NCBI GenBank assembly: GCA_036399055.1
Contig: DASWNX010000026.1
Location: forward strand, 186,001-250,000
Source: Jatrophihabitans sp.
GTDB lineage: Bacteria; Actinomycetota; Actinomycetes; Mycobacteriales; Jatrophihabitantaceae
Direction of reading: 5' to 3'
Length of the DNA: 64,000 nt
The notes under the pieces are model-generated. The model worked only from the letters and a program-made list of their open reading frames with translations, searched no databases and was not told the origin of the DNA. Made by a program: the position numbers and the translations under genes. Position 1 is the stretch's first letter, and every line of letters begins with the position of its first letter. Below, in pieces: positions 62,640 through 64,000 of the stretch.

Positions 62640-63590
62640 ATGACCGCCCTGGATGCCGTCGCGGCCTACCAGCCGGCCGCCCGGCTCACCGTCGAGGACC
62701 TGGCCGAGCCGCTCGGGCTGACCGAGATGGAGGTCAAGCTGTTCCGGCGCTTCCACGGCCTGGGCGAGGTCTGCCAGGACCCGGACGCCTCGTTGACCGA
62801 CCTGTTGCTGGCCGCCGCCGCGCTGATCCCGTTGCGCGGACAGCAGCATCGGGTCCGTTACGTGCTGTGGGCCCGGGCGTTCTCGACGGTGGCGCCCTAT
62901 CCGCACAACCCGCTGGCCGACGTCTGCCGGGAGCTCGGCCTGGAACACGCGCTGGCCTTCGCGGTCACCCAGCAGTCCTGTGCCAGCTCGCTGCTGGCCA
63001 TCGACCTGGCCGGCCGGCTGCTGGCCGCCGACGCCGCGGCGGGACCGGACCCGGCGCCCGGCGCCGAGCCGCTGGCGCTGGTGCTGACCGGTGAGAAGGC
63101 GTTCACCCGCGACGCGCAGCTGCTACCGGGGATGTCGCTGTTCAGCGAAGGCGCCTCGGCCTGCCTGGTCAGCGCCACCGGCGCCCGGAACCGGCTGCTG
63201 GCCTACGCCTGCTCCCAGCGCGGCGAATTCGACACCGCGGGCGGCGTGTCCGCCGAGGAGTTCCAGCAGCAGTACCGGCCGCTGCTGGCGGGTGTGATCC
63301 AGCAGGCGTTGGACCAGGCCGGCCTGACCCTCGCCGACATCCGGCTCATCCTGCCGCACAACGTCAATCTGGTGACCTGGCAGCGGATGTGCCGGCTGCT
63401 GCGCTTTCCGGTGGAACAAGTGCTGTTGGACAACATCGTCAGCAACGGGCACGTATTCTGCGCGGACGCGTTCCTCAACTACCAGACCGCCTGCCAGCGA
63501 GGGCTGCTGCATCCCGGCGACCGCTACCTGGTGGCCAGCGTCGGCGCCGGCCATGGCGCCACATTCGCCGCCATGGTGTTCGAACACTGA
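62640..63590 (+). CDS. KAS III-like beta-ketoacyl synthase
   Basis: A 316-residue thiolase-fold enzyme. The active Cys is in TQQSCASSLLAI (about residue 120), the His in LPHNVNLVTWQR, and an Asn in SNGHVFCADAFLNY, where FabH has GNTS. The C-terminal SVGAGHGATFAAMVFEH is the usual closing strand-turn. It is shorter and more divergent than FabH. With the adjacent carrier protein it probably makes or transfers an acyl starter unit. ATG at 62640. Confidence 0.82.
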   Translation: MTALDAVAAYQPAARLTVEDLAEPLGLTEMEVKLFRRFHGLGEVCQDPDASLTDLLLAAAALIPLRGQQHRVRYVLWARAFSTVAPYPHNPLADVCRELGLEHALAFAVTQQSCASSLLAIDLAGRLLAADAAAGPDPAPGAEPLALVLTGEKAFTRDAQLLPGMSLFSEGASACLVSATGARNRLLAYACSQRGEFDTAGGVSAEEFQQQYRPLLAGVIQQALDQAGLTLADIRLILPHNVNLVTWQRMCRLLRFPVEQVLLDNIVSNGHVFCADAFLNYQTACQRGLLHPGDRYLVASVGAGHGATFAAMVFEH

Positions 63591-63626
63591 CTACAGTTCG
63601 GGCACTGATCCTTAGGAGAGACTGAG

Positions 63627-63908
63627 ATGGCATTACCCGAGACCAGCGTGGACGCCGGATTCCAGCAGCAGGTGGCCCAGGCGCTCGCTGAGCTGCTGGT
63701 GCTGCTGCTCGAACGCGACGAGCCGGTGACCGAGGACATGCGCCTGATGGACGAGCTCATGGTCAGCTCGCTGCTCGGATTAGAACTGCTGCTGCGGCTG
63801 GAAGAGCAGTTCGACATCCAGATCGACGTCGAGCAGATGGACCAGGATCAGATCCACACCGTGGGTGACCTGGCGACGTTCGTCGCGGGCAACCACCGCC
63901 CGGGTTAG
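63627..63908 (+). CDS. Acyl carrier protein
   Basis: A 93-residue four-helix carrier. The modification site is in LMDELMVSSLLGLELLLRLEEQF, where the usual DSL is replaced by VSS, so which Ser takes phosphopantetheine needs checking. The C-terminal DQIHTVGDLATFV is typical. ATG at 63627 follows AGGAGAG. It is co-directional with the KAS III-like gene, 36 bp downstream. Confidence 0.85.
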   Translation: MALPETSVDAGFQQQVAQALAELLVLLLERDEPVTEDMRLMDELMVSSLLGLELLLRLEEQFDIQIDVEQMDQDQIHTVGDLATFVAGNHRPG

Positions 63909-63913
63909 GCACG

Positions 63914-64000
63914 ATGCCCGTTTCGGGCACGCCGGCGCCAGGGCTGCCGCGCGCCGGCCTGCGGCTGGTCCGGGCCGAGCGCCGGACGTTCGCCGGGTCG
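63914..64000 (+). CDS. Start of a further cluster gene (truncated by window end)
   Basis: ATG at 63914, five bases after the carrier-protein stop, opens a frame that stays open for 29 codons to the window edge (MPVSGTPAPGLPRAGLRL...). Codon use fits its neighbours. The product cannot be identified. It shows that the biosynthetic cluster continues to the right. Confidence 0.5.
   Translation, partial: MPVSGTPAPGLPRAGLRLVRAERRTFAGS

Overview
The window is chromosomal DNA of a high-GC actinobacterium. The evidence is the strong G/C third-position bias, mycothiol synthase (MshD), a GlnR-type nitrogen regulator, an F420-dependent LLM-class oxidoreductase, DUF1416, an MbtH protein and many GTG starts with ATGA/GTGA/TGATG stop-start overlaps. 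I cannot name the genus from sequence alone.

Region 1 (45-5530, all minus) is a five-gene operon: DegT/StrS-type aminotransferase, MFS exporter, sulfotransferase, SDR protein with a degraded active site, and a SAM methyltransferase. It looks like a small specialised-metabolite operon. Region 2 (5586-18602) is a compact selenium locus. It holds selC (tRNA-Sec), selA, selB and a HAD phosphatase on minus, selD divergent on plus, and a selenocysteine formate dehydrogenase (fdhA with an in-frame UGA and a bSECIS-like hairpin, fdhB, and an NrfD-type anchor). An SfiI-like restriction-modification pair sits between selD and a second copy of the last 147 bp of selD. The two copies differ only at synonymous positions.

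Region 3 (18681-35843) is mainly core genome: F420 oxidoreductase, a Phd/PIN toxin-antitoxin pair, YgfZ, a Fur-family regulator, nitrobindin, DsrE, the sulfurtransferase/DUF1416 pair with a Cys-containing leader peptide, glnR, mshD, a PHO-box-preceded pstSCAB operon, an AhpD-like protein and two envelope glycosyltransferases.

Region 4 (35987-43085) is accessory. A four-gene minus-strand cassette (M3 oligopeptidase, a 19-codon peptide gene, a 14-bp intergenic hairpin, a ThiF/E1-like enzyme with an N-terminal PqqD-like domain, and an MFS exporter) has the layout of a microcin-C-like RiPP operon. It is bracketed by the intact 3' end of a small conserved gene and a decayed second copy of that end, which is fused to an NRPS carrier-domain fragment. 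A protein with a probable ubiquitin-like beta-grasp domain follows.

Region 5 (43107-64000, continuing off the right edge) is a nonribosomal lipopeptide-type cluster. It has three single-module NRPSs (C-A-PCP each), one of which is fused at its C-terminus to a roughly 780-residue LanB-like (lantibiotic dehydratase, tRNA-dependent glutamylation) domain. It also has MbtH, a free adenylate-forming ligase, an ABC exporter pair, a free thioesterase, a polysaccharide deacetylase and a GT1 glycosyltransferase. A KAS III-like enzyme and a carrier protein are divergent. The likely logic is an acyl starter built by KAS/ACP/ligase, extension by three modules, LanB-type tRNA chemistry on a carrier-bound intermediate, TE release, glycosylation and export. 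The NRPS-LanB fusion and the mini-RiPP cassette are the two most unusual systems here.
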